NCBI GenBank assembly: GCA_004764695.1
Contig: SMSO01000025.1
Span: 5,138,362 to 5,202,361, forward strand
Source of the DNA: Schizochytrium sp. TIO01
Lineage: Eukaryota; Sar; Bigyra; Thraustochytrida; Thraustochytriidae
DNA: 64,000 nt
Direction of reading: 5' to 3'
The position numbers and the translations under genes are program-made. Under the pieces are notes generated by a model. It saw only the letters and a list, made by a program, of their open reading frames with translations. It was not told the origin of the DNA and ran no database searches. Positions 1 to 12,078 of this stretch are shown piece by piece (within the stretch, counting starts at the first letter, position 1; each line of letters starts with the position of its first letter).

Positions 1-3000
1 ATACTGATATCCTCGTTTAAGATAGTCAGGTGCTCCTCCAACGCCTGCAAAGAGAGATTGATACCCTTGGCTTCAATGTCGCTCCAAGAGACGCTTGCCT
101 CGCACTCTGCTTGTTTTCTCAACGTTGCAACAGCCGACTTTACATCAAGGGTAACTCCTTCGGATGCATCGATTTGTAAAAGGCTAGGCTCTCCGCGCTC
201 AAATGTTGTTGCAAGCTCTTGGATTGTCTGCTGAGCTAATAGTGCGCGATTTCGCGACTCGTTACATGTCCATTTTTGGCCCAGGATATCTGCTTGAAGC
301 ACGCATGCGCGAGTGAGTTCTATTTCTTGAACTTTTTGGGCCTCAACCTGAGGGTCTTCCACAATTTCTTGACTCGGATCCTCGGCATCGCCTAATTCTT
401 GTTTCAGAAGGGACTCAGAAAGAGGCACTTCACAATGATCAAGAAATTCAAGAACAGATAGGGTCCGTGTTTCCGTACTTTGTAATGTTTCTTCTTCTCC
501 TTCTTGGTTGTCTTCTTCAGCAAGATCTTTAATGGCCTCAGCTGAGGATGAAGGAGTTGGCGGCTGCTTCTTCTTGGATGCCGAAGTGTTGTCTCCGCTT
601 TCGGAAGTATCTTGCATTGCGTGATCAGCAGTAGGAGACTGATCAGTTCCTGAATACTGATTTTCTTCGTCTAGTTCAAGAGGCGTCCGTGCCAGCGTAC
701 GTTGCGTCTTAAACGCTTCAGGCGTAGTTTGTTCAACTTGTTGGTCCTTTTGTTTTTCAGGGGTCATTTCCATTCCGGTTGTTGATGAATAAGTATCTTG
801 GCTCAGTGATGCAGAGGAAGTATTGAGGACATCTGGTGAGGGTGGTGTCTGGAGACTTCCGGTGCTGGCTCGGCGCGACTCGGTTGCTGCAGACTTTGTA
901 GATCCAGTGCTTGCACGGCGAGATTTACTTGCCGGGGTTTGTTCAGAGGTTGTAGATCCTGGAGAGTTCATAAAACCATCAAGTACCGCGGCAGAATCAA
1001 ACTGCAGCTTTGATTTGTCCTTCTCTTCATTTTTTTCAGAGGACTGGTTCGAGGAAGACCCTATCGAAGAGAAGCTAAGACGCATATGAGGTGACTTCTT
1101 ATTTTCAGAATCAACCTCGTCTGAAGTGTGGTCGACCCTATTTTCTTCCTTGGACGATGTTTGCTTGCTTTGAGCGCTACTGCGGCGAGATGATTGTCTC
1201 CCTTTCGGTTCCTCAGGTGTTGTTGGAGTTGCAGGCGTTGCAGGCGTCGCAGGTGTTGCAGGAGTGCCAGGTGAGAACGCTGCAAGGTCAGCTAGATCTC
1301 CTAGTTTTTGGGTGCGTTCCTCTGAATGGCCATGTGACCGCATCGATGGAGAGTGAGAGTTAGATGATCCAGGGGTCATCATAGCAAGTTCTGAAAGATT
1401 GCCGAGCTCAACGGTTTGTTCTTCCGGCTTACGAGAAACAGTCGAGACCATGGACTGGCGTCTAACAGACCTTTCGTCAAAAGGCTCAGAGGAGAATGAC
1501 ATATTGGCCAAATCCCCAAGTTTACCAAGCTCGACTGTGCGCTCGCCAGAAGAAACTGGTGAATGTTGTTGTGAATGACGCGAACGTGGAGTTCCAGGGT
1601 CACTCTCAGGAGACATACGTGCAAGCTGAGACAAGCGCCCCAGCTCCACGGTGTGCTGCGGGGAACTTGTACTTACATCTTGCATTTCCACATCTCCATC
1701 TTCACTGGTGAAGCTCTTTTCAATGAGACGACTACTGTTTGTAGTATCACCATCATTATCATTCTCGCTGTTCTGACTATCAATCCTTTGTCTGGCATTC
1801 CGAGGTTCCTCAGGTGTAAATGAGGCGAGGTCCTGTAGACGACCAAGCTGGACTGTTTGATCTTCTTTGTGAGTGTTAGTGTTTATGCTGTTTGTGGCAC
1901 TTGCAGTACTCTGGATAGATGACAAACGCCGACGACTTCTCGTGTTATGCGCTGGAGACTGCCCTGTAAACGGTGAGTCAGCTCCCAAATTCGCCAAAAT
2001 ATTAGAGTCTACTGTGCGGTTATGATCTTCTGTGGAGGCCTGGGAATCGTTCAACATGTTTGCAAAGTCATCAAGAGTATGATCCCCCCCGCTTCTTGAC
2101 TCAGTCTCTTCATCTTCGAGATCTCTGAGCATGCTGAAGTCGGCTGTGCGATTGCCAGAGTCATGTGCTGAATCGGGTGATGTTATTCCAAGTCCTTTAA
2201 GGCCACTGAAATCAGCTGTACGATTGCTTGAGTTATTTGCTGAATCTGGCGATGCTATCCCAAATGCCTTTAAGGCCACTCATATCCAAAGTTCGATTAC
2301 TAGATCCCTGAGCAGAGTCCGGTGATCCTGCCCCAAGTGCTTGGAGACCAGCGCGGCCACCTGTTCGATTAATAGAAGAATTGTTAGATTCAGGTGATGC
2401 TGCATCAAGATTCTGAAAAGCGCTAAAGTTGACCGTACGGTTTTCAGATGCAGCATCAGTTGAAGATGACGAAACAAGGGCATTGAGCTCGTTTAAGTCT
2501 ATGGTATTTCCAATTGAACGGCGCGTGTTAAAGTGAGACCCTGGAGAGGAGAAGGAGTCCTGCAGAGCCTGAGATTGAAGGTGTAATTTTCCAGCCTCAT
2601 CGCCGTTGTCCTTAACGGGGTCACTCTCACGTTCCTCGTCTTCTTCATCTGGAGATGGTGCGGATGAGAGTCGGTCATCTTCTGCAGCAGCTTCATCAAA
2701 CTTCTGCTCAAGCTCTGACTTGCTATCATCATCAGACGAACCCCCAAAGCCACCAAATCTACTTCCAGAAGATCTCCGTGAGTCACGTGATGCAGACTGG
2801 AAAACATGCATACTCGACCGACGACCGCCGCGGCTGCGACGGCTACCGTTGCTAGATATTGAGAGCCTCCGCTGAGCAGCATCGTCCTCATCCTCAATAT
2901 CTTCATCCTCTTCTTCCTCCTCCCAAGTAGCCAATATAGAAGAATTTAGAGCTGTCTCGCGGTCCTCTTCGATTAGATTATCATCATCGTCTGAGTCTAC

Positions 3001-4830
3001 TCGATCCTCCATCTTGTACCGTGTGCGTGCGTATGTTTTCGTGAGCGGAGTGACACCACCTTTAACTGGGTCATGGTGATCAAATTCTGCAGCATCAGGC
3101 GATCCAAAAACTACAGATTTCTTTGTGGAGGTACCGCGCTTCTTCCGGGCACTGATACAACTCTTAAGAGGTGTAGGCCCAGCGAAAGGAGTTGCGACAA
3201 CGCGTTTGTCAGTTGTGGGACGTTGTTTCTTGGCCGAGGAACGTGTATTATATGCAATTGGCGTAAAGGCCACTGGCTCTGTAGTCTTCTTATTACTAGT
3301 TTTAAGATCCTCGGGCGTGCCCATTTCGTACTGGTCGATGGATGCCTTACCATAGATATAATCGTCACTATCCTCATCCTCATCCGCATTGTGTTGAGAA
3401 GTGTGCTCTGCGGCTTTCTTCCTGCCACGCTCGGCAGCACTTTTCAAAGCTTGTTCTTCATCATGATCATCATTGCTCTCATCATCACTGTCGGCCATAG
3501 AAAGTAATTTCTCAAGTGCCGAGGGAGACGCAGTGTTTCTCCTTCTCGTACTATGGCCACGGCGACCAAGTTCCTCGTCGGAATCATCATTATCATCATC
3601 ATCATCATCATCATTATCAAAACTGTCATGATCGTTCCCTTTAGCAGCAGCTGCTGCGGCAGCAGCCGCAGCCATTGCTGCACCCTTTATCTTGCCACGT
3701 TCGGCGGCATTTTTCAAAGCTTGTTCTTCATCATCACTTTCGTCATCACTGCCAGCCATCGCAAGAAGTTTCTCAAGAGCAGAGGGAGAGGCAGTATATC
3801 TCCTTCCAGAACTGTTCGGCCTGTGACCATTTCCTTCATCATCGCTGTGGTCAATAGCAGACAGTAACTTGGCAGAGTTGCCACCCTTGGCAACACTGTC
3901 GTTATCGTCATCATCATCGATATTGTCGAACATTTTGTTAAACTTCTCTAGAGTGATTGTGCGGTTTCCGTCATCGTCGTCATCGTCATCGACACTCCCA
4001 TCCATTGAAGCAGACGAGCGTGATGAATTGAGTTGCTCAAGACCTCGCACTGGACGAAGTGCGTTGCGTCGAGTATTGAGTTCAACCTCCGGAATGGATG
4101 GGGTGGATGCCGTTGAGTGCTGGCCGCTTCGTAAATCCCCAATGCTTTCATCCTCATCACTGCTGTCATCTTCACTGCTTTCACTGCTATCATCTTTCAT
4201 ATCCTGCTTTGCGTGTTTGTCAGAGTTATTTATTTCCCGGTGTTGCTCCCCGTCTAACATTTCTTCCTCGTCTTTTTGGGGTGCATTTTCCTTGCCATTT
4301 TCTACATTGTCTTGGACGTCGCTAGCTTGGGATTGGTCTCTTTGATCGATCATACTTCCTTCGTCGTCTTCATCGTCGCTGAAGTCCGAAAATCGAAGCG
4401 CAGGTCCGGATCCATGTGAGTCTGGCGAGAATTCAATGAGTTTTGCAGACTTCTTTTCCTGTTCAGGAGTCGCACCCATTTTAATGTCGTCCTCAACGTC
4501 TTGGAAGCTGCTATCACTACGATTAGCCTTGCTCAAGTCGTTTTCAAATGATGTTCGTGCCTTTTTGCGGAGTGGGCTCTTACGGTGCGGCGAGGGTGAA
4601 GGAGCTCCTCGCATAGTTCCCTGGCCTTGCCTAGCTTCGGCAATGTCGAGTTCTTGGAAAGGTTTGCGCATGGCGTTATCTTGATCTTTGGTGATCACCG
4701 GAGGTAAGCTCGCGTTCTGGTTTGAGAGCGAACCCGAGGCTAGTGTTGATGGAGATGTGGACGACGAGGATGAGGCCTTTGGCGAAGTCTCTTGCGGTTG
4801 CTGTTGTTCTGCAGGGTCCAGCGAGGCCAT
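1..4830 (-). CDS. KNL1: KNL1/Spc105-like kinetochore scaffold, 3' end outside window, one apparent frameshift
   Basis: The protein probably scaffolds the outer kinetochore: in this family MELT motifs recruit Bub proteins and a C-terminal region binds the Mis12 complex. The start is the ATG at 4830 (MASLDPAEQ, G at -3 and +4); the reading frame runs further upstream but only from a non-ATG codon. About 1600 residues are visible. The protein is very acidic, with two related ASPSALEKLL modules (about 3690-3830 and 3410-3560), a K-S-V-V-F PP1-docking-like motif (3106-3120), then about 13 repeats between 3967 and 1280 of the form T-[VIL]-[DE]-[LFM]-[GS]-x-L, mostly followed by [ST]-P. Near 480 the segment LSVLEFLDHCEVPLSESLL resembles the start of an Spc7 domain, followed by helical sequence running off the window. 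The frame breaks near 2262 and resumes at once, so I treat this as one gene. The family call rests on overall architecture and that C-terminal segment; another repeat-rich scaffold is possible. Confidence 0.6.
2259..2264 (-). other. Single-base insertion breaking the KNL1-like frame
   Basis: On the coding strand the repeat unit reads GGCATTTGGGATAGC, where the neighbouring repeat unit predicts one base fewer. As it stands, the frame hits TAA 14 codons later. Dropping one base in the adjacent C3/A3 runs (plus strand) restores a repeat ending S-P-D-S-A-N-N-S-S-N-R-T, matching the units on both sides. Confidence 0.8.
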
Positions 4831-7132
4831 CTCGGAACTCGGCAGACCTGCGACTAAACTTCGTTGGACCGCTCGCAATACAGTCAGAGGGTAATTAATC
4901 CAGGTGATTTAATATGCGATCCTCGGCGCCCAGGAGGTCTAGTCAAAGGGCCTCTGCGCGCTAGACGCCTCGCGCTCGAGCGAGGAATGCGCTTGATTCG
5001 AGGTCTACTGCAGCGCACCCGAAACGTGTAAAACCGCCCATGTTAAAGTCAAGGATATCCTAGTTTATAGTCATTTGGTCCATACGAACACTTCTGCTTA
5101 AAAAAAAAAAAGGAAGCAACACTGCTAATAGGCAAGATTACAGAGCACACGCTTCGCTGGTTTGCTTTGGTCACTTCGAATGCCTACTAATAGCGCGGCG
5201 ATGACCTTAAGGGCGACAGCGATGTTCGCGCTTGATATCTCTGTACATGGAGATACATCGAACTCGCTCGAGCCCAGGGTTTTGAAGAAGACTTGCTTAA
5301 AAATTGGTTGTGCTGTTGAGGTTCGGTTTTCTTCTCTTGTGAGCTTTGCTGTAGGAATTGGACCAAAGGCGGAATCATTTTGAAGTGAGGTCTCTGCGAC
5401 GATGAGACCAAATCTACTTGGAATGTTACCAGAGGTGACATATTTATGGAAGTGCAACGTAGAGTATTATCCATCACGTCAGCTGATTTTTCATTATTAA
5501 GGCATTTTCTGGTTTGCATCTCGAGTGGGGCTTCGTTATTTGCACATCACAACAACGCCAGAATTATATGACACACCATCATTTTATGAAGTGCATCAGA
5601 AGCTTTTTGGCATAGAAGTTGATGTCCTATTTCAATACCTCGCATTCATGATACGATACAGACTCGTTTCCACGGTACAATGCTGTGCCTAACAGAGAAG
5701 ACTTATGTAAAACGGTGGTTTCTTGTTTCAGGCTTCCAGTATAAACATCCAAAAGGGAAAGAGCAGGAGTTACATAAAAGTATTCGTGTTCTTATAGTTT
5801 CAGTTGATAGTTCTACCTAAGTAGTACTTAGCTAAAGTAGATCATTAAAATTAAATTTAATATAATTTTATGATTATTATTTTTATTACTATTTTTATTT
5901 GTTTTTAAAGTTAAGTTCGTTGCAAAGAAAACGTTGCTGAAGCCTCATAGAAACGATAGACTGTGATTGGTTTCGAACAATTGAGAAGGGGTGTATACAA
6001 AGAAACTTAAAGCTCTAGAGAACTTTAGAAGTTTCCTAAGTTGACCGCAGCAACTGATAGGCTTTAGAAAGATCTCGATAAGATCCGTGCTGCGACGCAA
6101 CAACTGCGGTTGTTACTTTTTCAGAGACTTGTTTAGACCTTTTTTTAATTCTTTAAATTGTCCCGTTGTACTACTTTTTACTTCATTTTTAATTTTCAAA
6201 GATTGAAATTAGAATAATTCATAATTCATAATTAAAAGAATTAACCGGTCTATCGCTATAGCGCAATATACAAGGTCGTACGAAAATTGGAACCTAAGTG
6301 TCACTTTCTATCGCAAGAGGCAGGAAGAGTATCATGCCATGGTCTAACCACTTGATAACATCGATATGAGTCTGCTATGTTGTAGATAGTTGTTATGTCG
6401 TACATGGCCTCATTTTGTTGACTACGGATATTTTAATATAAATATTCAAGAAGGAATGTCAAAGAAGTAAGTAAAATAATAGGGACGTTGCGCATTTCCC
6501 GCCATTGAATAACTACTCATTTTATTTCTGTGGACTTATTCTTATGTACCTGAAGAACTTGCTGTTCCAGACTGGCAACTAATTTTCTCGTGTATTGATT
6601 CGACTTGCCCAAAACTCTCAAGTATTTCGGTGATGAATTCGTCATTTCGGTCGTGACCATGCACGACAATTCGATTTCCCCAAAGTTTAAAATCAGGGGA
6701 TGGCATTCGCGAAGTATACTCTAAGATATTTAAGTTTCTTAATGACTCCAACGCAGAGGTAACACGCAGTCAATCTAGCCTTTATGAAGCATTACATTGG
6801 ATTATATTGCATGTAGTGATTGACCAAAGCTCATGGCGTCATTCATAATAACTACTTTTCGACAGCTTCTTCAACTATCAACCCAGTGAAGAAGACGTAC
6901 AACCTCAATAGCCTTCGCCTTTCTTCTTTTCACTCATGCAAATGTTACTGATGCATCATGGAACCTGAATGCCGAAGTGATGAAGGAATTGATTAATTCG
7001 TGCTTTGACTTTCATAAGCACTCTTAAGGCCAGCTATGCTTATTGCAAATGCGAATTTTTATTGTCTTTTCTTAGCTTTTCGAGGAGCAATTACAGTTCC
7101 AAAGCAAAGTCAGGCGGTTGCCTCACGCGACC
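4831..7132. other. Divergent intergenic region between KNL1-like gene and QSOX
   Basis: About 2.3 kb separates the start of the KNL1-like gene (leftward) and QSOX (rightward), so it presumably carries both promoters. The first 200 bases next to KNL1 are GC-richer; 5800-6500 is AT-rich. Two minus-strand open stretches (5125-5457 and about 6542-6772) lack an ATG and recognisable domains. I see no clear gene. Confidence 0.5.
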
Positions 7133-8875
7133 ATGAGGGCTTCTCTGGCGGTGCTGGTGGTGGCCTCGGCAGTGCTGCAAGTGCGTGGAGGTCTCTTTGG
7201 TGGTGACAGCGATCTTTTCCGGTCGGAGTCGTCGTCTGTGCGTGAGTTGGGCCCCAGCTGGTTCGATGACCACGTGGAGCCTCTTGGAGACGACGATGGT
7301 GTAATTGTCATCAACTTCTACAGCGGCTCATGTGGTCATTGCCAGCGCTTCTCCGGAACATGGAACAAAGTTGGAGCATACGCAAAAAGGTCGTACGACA
7401 ATACCCACGTTACGGCACTAAACTGTGATAAACATCGAGCAATTTGCACAAAGTACGGCGTTCGAGGAGTCCCGCATCTTTTGGGATTTGCCAAGGGGAG
7501 CAACGTCGCAGATCCTACGACAGGCCGAAAACTCCCCAGAGACTATGAAGAAATTCTTCGCTGGATTGCTGAAGCGGACAAGGACTTTGGTCGGTCCGTG
7601 TTTGGATCTTCGTCTTCGAGCAAGAAAGAATCTCAGACCACAGAGAACGCCAACTCGCAATCTTCTGATATGGAAAAGGACGAGATGAACGCCCTTGGTG
7701 GCAATGATGAAAATGGCGCAGCAGTCCTGTTTGATAGTCACGGTAACTTGCTTCCACCGAAAGAGATGATGCGCCGTGATATTGCGGCTGCCGTTCGCTT
7801 TGGTCTTGAAACTGGTGTCTTCCTAGGACGTTCGGAGCTCGTTGGTGACGAGCTTGCGGCGCTCTATTCGTGGCTCAATGTACTTCGGGAGTCTTTTCCT
7901 GGCATGCGCGAGCGTGCGCAGCTTGAGAAATTATTTCGTAGCCTTAAGGAGGTAGAACGTCGTGAGAATAAGCGTATTACAAGCAAATCTTTTGACAAGG
8001 TGCTTGAATCGTGGGATTTTGCCATTTACGCGCCCAGTCAGAAGACCAAGTGGCGTGCAATTTGGTACAATTGCCATCCTGAAAGCCTGAAGCATGTTGG
8101 TGTGCATGGTGGCTTTCCCTGTGCGCTTTGGACTCTGTTTCATGTTCTTTCTGTGAGCAGCAGTGCAGGAGGTGCATCTGCGGATCGCACCTTAAATGGA
8201 ATTGTTGGGTTTATCAAATACAGTTTCACTTGCAGCGATTGCCGTGAGCACTTTTTAGATAGCAACCCTGACCCCCAAGCCGAGATCCTCCAAAAGGCCC
8301 GCGAACTTGGAATCTCCCCCTCTCGTGCTCTAACTTTGTGGCTTTGGTCAGAGCACAATGCTGTCTCCAAGCGTCTCAACGCCGAGGATGCCGAAGAAGA
8401 GAGATTTGGTGGTGAGCGCCGAGGTCAACATTTGCGCCCCGTCTTTCCTCTATCTTACCAATGCCGCACATGCCGTATTGACCCTGGTGCGTCAAACCTC
8501 CGTCGCGATATGGCTGATGCGACGTATCTTGCCTCGAAGGAGCGCTCTGCAGGCCCAAATGCTGCGTTCCGAGACCAAATTCTCCACTCGGGTAGTAAGT
8601 CTGGCGGTTCCTCGTCGCTGATCGCAGGTGGTAGTGTGGATGCTGACGGGAGTGAAGATGCCACGAACACTGCATGGGATTACGATGCGGTTTATGCTTT
8701 CTTACAACATACTTATTGCTTCACTGACGATCCCAAACTTCGTTGCCAGGTTCAAGATGGTAGCATGCAGCTAAGCAACTCAGCAATCGTGTTTCTCCTT
8801 GTCATAATTGCAGGTGGTGCTTATGCGTACTGGCAGCAGCGCCCTCGCAAGTCACCCACGATTAAGAAGACTTAA
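7133..8875 (+). CDS. QSOX: Quiescin sulfhydryl oxidase (QSOX), thioredoxin plus Erv/ALR domains
   Basis: QSOX is a flavoprotein of the secretory pathway that makes disulfides in client proteins and passes electrons to oxygen. The start is ATG 7133, giving 580 residues that open with a signal peptide (about residues 1-20); an in-frame TTG five codons upstream is not a plausible eukaryotic start. A thioredoxin domain has the active site C67-G-H-C70. The Erv/ALR domain shows GGFPCALWTLFH near residue 330, FTCSDCREHF with the FAD-proximal C-S-D-C near residue 368, then LWLWSEHNAVSKRL and a distal C-R-T-C. A C-terminal membrane segment (AIVFLLVIIAGGAYAYW) and basic tail complete the usual type I topology. 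It has one thioredoxin domain, as in plant and protist enzymes. No intron is needed. Confidence 0.95.
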   Translation: MRASLAVLVVASAVLQVRGGLFGGDSDLFRSESSSVRELGPSWFDDHVEPLGDDDGVIVINFYSGSCGHCQRFSGTWNKVGAYAKRSYDNTHVTALNCDKHRAICTKYGVRGVPHLLGFAKGSNVADPTTGRKLPRDYEEILRWIAEADKDFGRSVFGSSSSSKKESQTTENANSQSSDMEKDEMNALGGNDENGAAVLFDSHGNLLPPKEMMRRDIAAAVRFGLETGVFLGRSELVGDELAALYSWLNVLRESFPGMRERAQLEKLFRSLKEVERRENKRITSKSFDKVLESWDFAIYAPSQKTKWRAIWYNCHPESLKHVGVHGGFPCALWTLFHVLSVSSSAGGASADRTLNGIVGFIKYSFTCSDCREHFLDSNPDPQAEILQKARELGISPSRALTLWLWSEHNAVSKRLNAEDAEEERFGGERRGQHLRPVFPLSYQCRTCRIDPGASNLRRDMADATYLASKERSAGPNAAFRDQILHSGSKSGGSSSLIAGGSVDADGSEDATNTAWDYDAVYAFLQHTYCFTDDPKLRCQVQDGSMQLSNSAIVFLLVIIAGGAYAYWQQRPRKSPTIKKT

Positions 8876-10130
8876 ATCATGATCTCTTGCTATTATTCTA
8901 AATGACAATGGTAATGACGATACAACAACATGTTTAGTTATATTCACGCTTTGCTCGTGCCAACTGCCCAGGCACGATACTTATAAATGAAGCCCAGTGT
9001 ATTTCTTTTGATTCCGCTTTATGCCTTCTCTTGAGGATTACAAAATGCTGGTTGAATAGCCCTCCACAAACTCCGAGTCGTGGGTATAAGCATGCAAAAT
9101 GCCAAGTCAAGCCATTAATAATAACAAAAGCGGAAAAGAAAACTTTACTTTACTAAAACAAAAATGTCAACAACGCCCTCCGCACAAACTTTTGGTATTC
9201 AGAGCAAACTCGAATACACGTGTGCAAGGGCTTACCTCTTCCAATTACACCCTCTTTCATAGCATTGCCTCTCAGCAGCTTCAGCAGCTTCAGCAGCTTA
9301 CAATGGAATTTACTTTAGCAATCGATAAGCCCCCTTGAAAGTGGTCTGGTCTCACCTTGGTCAAACGAAAAAAGAAAAGAAAAGGGAGAGGAGCTCAAGT
9401 AGGTAAGTAGGTACATACAATCACCCTTGATTGATCTATTCTGATGCCTGTGAAACGAACGAACTCGCGATGCGTGGCGAGGAAGGCGCCTATGCATGCA
9501 GGCCCCGGTCCACATTAATCCCATTTGTTGCTGGTAAGATGGTCACACCATTGCATTAGCCATTCCGCGCCAAAGTCTGGCATTGAAGCTGTTGATTTGA
9601 GTTAATAGGTATGTACAAACTTTTTCTAACTGAGTCCATCTTTTTTTTATCTTTCCACAACTACAGTCCGCGCCAAGATTAAAGATTTTCTTTATCGAAA
9701 AGATTTACAATCTATGACCGCGTCCTATACAACCCTATAGTTTAACATATATAATTCGGAAGGATGAAATCAAAATGAGAAAGTACTGTAGTCGAGAGTC
9801 TGGGGAGTCACGGCATAGATTGGGATTCGAAGCGAGAGAAGGCGCGATCACAGCTCTTGTTGGTGTTGCCATCGCACACTCACCTTTAAATATCATAGAG
9901 CAGGTGTGCTTTGTATCAAGGAACAGCTTCAATAATTGTATTTGTATGTGTAATTATTTTAATCAACTGATTTCATTATTTTTTTTTAAAGGATCATACC
10001 TTTACGGTATGGACTTTTAACTTAAAAGAAGAAAATGAAATAGATTAAACTAACTTGAAATCACATCAACCCAAACAAATCAAATCAACTCAGGTGGACC
10101 AAACCTGAAGCGCGAGTTCTTGTTGCAACC
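8876..10130. other. Intergenic region, no gene seen
   Basis: This holds the 3' flank of QSOX and the presumed promoter of the CRAL-TRIO gene. The only structure seen is a short imperfect CAGCTT tandem repeat at about 9271-9299. Open stretches here are short and without recognisable domains. Confidence 0.5.
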
Positions 10131-12060
10131 ATGAGCGACGCAGCGCGCCTTGAAGCGCTCTCGCTAGAGGTTGTGGCTCGAAGCGAGAAGGAGCAAGCTC
10201 GCTTGGCTGCAGCTCTGCGTCGCTTCAAGTTTAACACGGCTGTATTCTCAGTGCTCGTGGTGCTTTGGCTTCTGCGCTCTGCAGACTCACTCGGTGCTCT
10301 GTCCGTGGCCTGTGCAGCACTCGCAGTCGGTGCTTTACTGGTTGGACTGCACGTCCACGAAGCCCGCAGCCTTGCTGCAGCGCGAAAAACTGCCGACAAG
10401 CTCCACTCCCGTGTCAGCAGCGTCGCTCAGCAAGTGGCAGACCTTTTGGAGCGCCGCGAAACTGCACGTAGTCAAAATAATCATCAAAAGCGACATCAAC
10501 AGAAATCCCGAGAGCAAGCTTCAAATACAAATCGCGCCGGCAACGTAGATCTTACGAACGATAACGGAGCTTCAAGGAACGTAGGGGATGAGGCAGAACT
10601 AGAAACTCTTGAAACCCTTAGTCTTCATGGATCTGTAGGCGATGAAACAGCGTCACAGTTTAGCCATGCCTCAAGATCCTCAGCAATGCAGCATCGAAGG
10701 TCGTCCTCGAGATCATCAGCGCAAACAATGACGCCGTCGTCACCAGCACCTACATCGGAGCGGGTTTTCAGTATTAGATCGTTTGGAAATTGGTCTCTGA
10801 GGTCGAGCCGGAGCGGACGCAGCGGATCGAGTGATAATGATGCTAGCTCCACGGATTCTAGGAAGTCCAAACGCCGCACTATTGTGAGTAGGGTCTTCTC
10901 GCGTAGTAAACGCAAGGGCAGCAGAGGCAGTGCGAGCAGAACATCGAGCCTCAATGAAGAAACAAGGATACACGCGAGTGCCAGCGAACCTCGTTTATAT
11001 AACCCGAATGATAGCATGGACGACGAGCAACGTAGTAGACCGCAACCCGTGCACACAACTAAATCTCAAGGAGTATCTCAGCTAGACCTTGAGGATGACG
11101 AAGTTGAGGAAAATAAGTCTTTGTCGCCTCAAAGCATTGAGGATAACTCCAAAAATGAGATTCCAGCGGAATTTAAGATAACCGATGATGTCCAAGTCCC
11201 AATGGATGATATCAATCAACCACCAAGTCGGCATGGCATTGAAGAATTGAAAGCAATGATTTCCGATGTAATGACTCCGGAGGTTGAATACAAATATGGC
11301 GGGCCTATTCGCGCCTATGAACGATATTTGTTGGCTCGTGAATGTAATGTATCATCCGCAGAGAAGATGCTGCGTGACTCTATCAAGTTCCGAAAGGACC
11401 ACGGCCTTGATGATCCAGACAGCGAAGAGACAAAACTACGTATGGATACTTTTAAGAGACTCCGAAGCCTGTGGGTAGGCGAATTCCTTGACGAATCCTC
11501 CTATGACGGATCTCCTATTCAGGTTTTTCGATACAAATCGTTGAAGCCACGCGAACTTATGAAGAGTGTAACTGAGGAAGAGTTTGCCGATTTTTATATT
11601 ACATGGATGGATATGACACTAGATATTCCAGAACCGAGCAAATTCCAAGCAGTTTCAAGCTCTTTGTCAGCGTCGGCAGCAAGAAAAACAAGGGAGCAGT
11701 CCTTCGGCAAGTACTGCACAAGGCAGCAGTAGCAGTTTGAACACAGGGAAACCATATGATTGGAAATCGTTTATTGAAATTCATGACTTGTCTGGTCTTG
11801 GACTTTCCCAGCTCCACATGCCGGGCATTCTTATGCTCACGCGCGTTCTCAAGGTAGGTCAAGGTCATTACCCGGAGAATCTGCGCGTCGCCTATATTGT
11901 CAATGCCCCGTTCTTATTTGCAGGTGCGTGGAAAGTCATTTCCAAGGTTCTTGATCCCGCAACTGTAGAAAAGATTAATGTCTCTGCCAATGTGCCCCGA
12001 GACAAGATCAGCCAGTATATCGACCCTTCGGTTGTAGACAAAATATTTCCGTCAAGCTGA
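10131..12060 (+). CDS. Sec14-like CRAL-TRIO protein with N-terminal membrane hairpin, one apparent frameshift
   Basis: This is a lipid-binding/transfer protein of the Sec14 superfamily. The ATG at 10131 opens a short helical region, then two closely spaced hydrophobic segments (about residues 35-50 and 56-74), suggesting a membrane hairpin. A Ser/Arg-rich, probably disordered linker of roughly 250 residues follows. From about 11290 there is a CRAL-TRIO N-terminal helical segment (LLARECNVSSAEKMLRDSI), then the lipid-binding fold (IQVFRYKS, later FIEIHDLSGLGLSQL and LRVAYIVNAPFLFAGAW). The frame changes inside a Ser/Ala-rich loop; removing one A from the A5 run at 11684-11688 gives one continuous protein of 642 residues that ends 18 bases before the stop of the convergent neighbour. 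Membrane anchoring suggests action at ER or contact sites, but that is inference. Confidence 0.85.
11684..11688 (+). other. Homopolymer indel (A5) inside the CRAL-TRIO gene
   Basis: Read as printed, the frame ends at a stop (TAG, 11730-11732) inside the lipid-binding domain. With A4 instead of A5 the loop reads as Ser/Ala-rich sequence and runs directly into GKPYDWKSFIEIHDLSG, the second half of the same domain. The combined length is then an exact multiple of three to the stop at 12060. Confidence 0.8.
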
Positions 12061-12078
12061 TCATATGCATTTAATTGT

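Noticed and set aside
1220-1275. CRISPR-like or minisatellite array (9-base units)
   Set aside because: It is a short coding repeat (T-P-A) in the KNL1-like protein, not an array with spacers.
2606-4700. Plus-strand open frames opposite the KNL1-like gene
   Set aside because: They are Ser/Cys/Leu-rich complements of Asp/Ser codon runs, with no domain and no start support.
5125-5457. Minus-strand open frame of 110 codons
   Set aside because: It starts at a non-ATG codon, an overlapping frame of similar length exists, and there is no domain.
6542-6772. Possible coding exon on the minus strand (contains FKLWGNRIVVHGHDRNDEF)
   Set aside because: It looks protein-like but has no ATG at its start, no matching neighbouring exon and no recognised family.
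11640-11760. An intron to explain the frame change in the CRAL-TRIO gene
   Set aside because: No suitable GT...AG pair preserves the fold better, and one A less gives an uninterrupted Ser/Ala loop.
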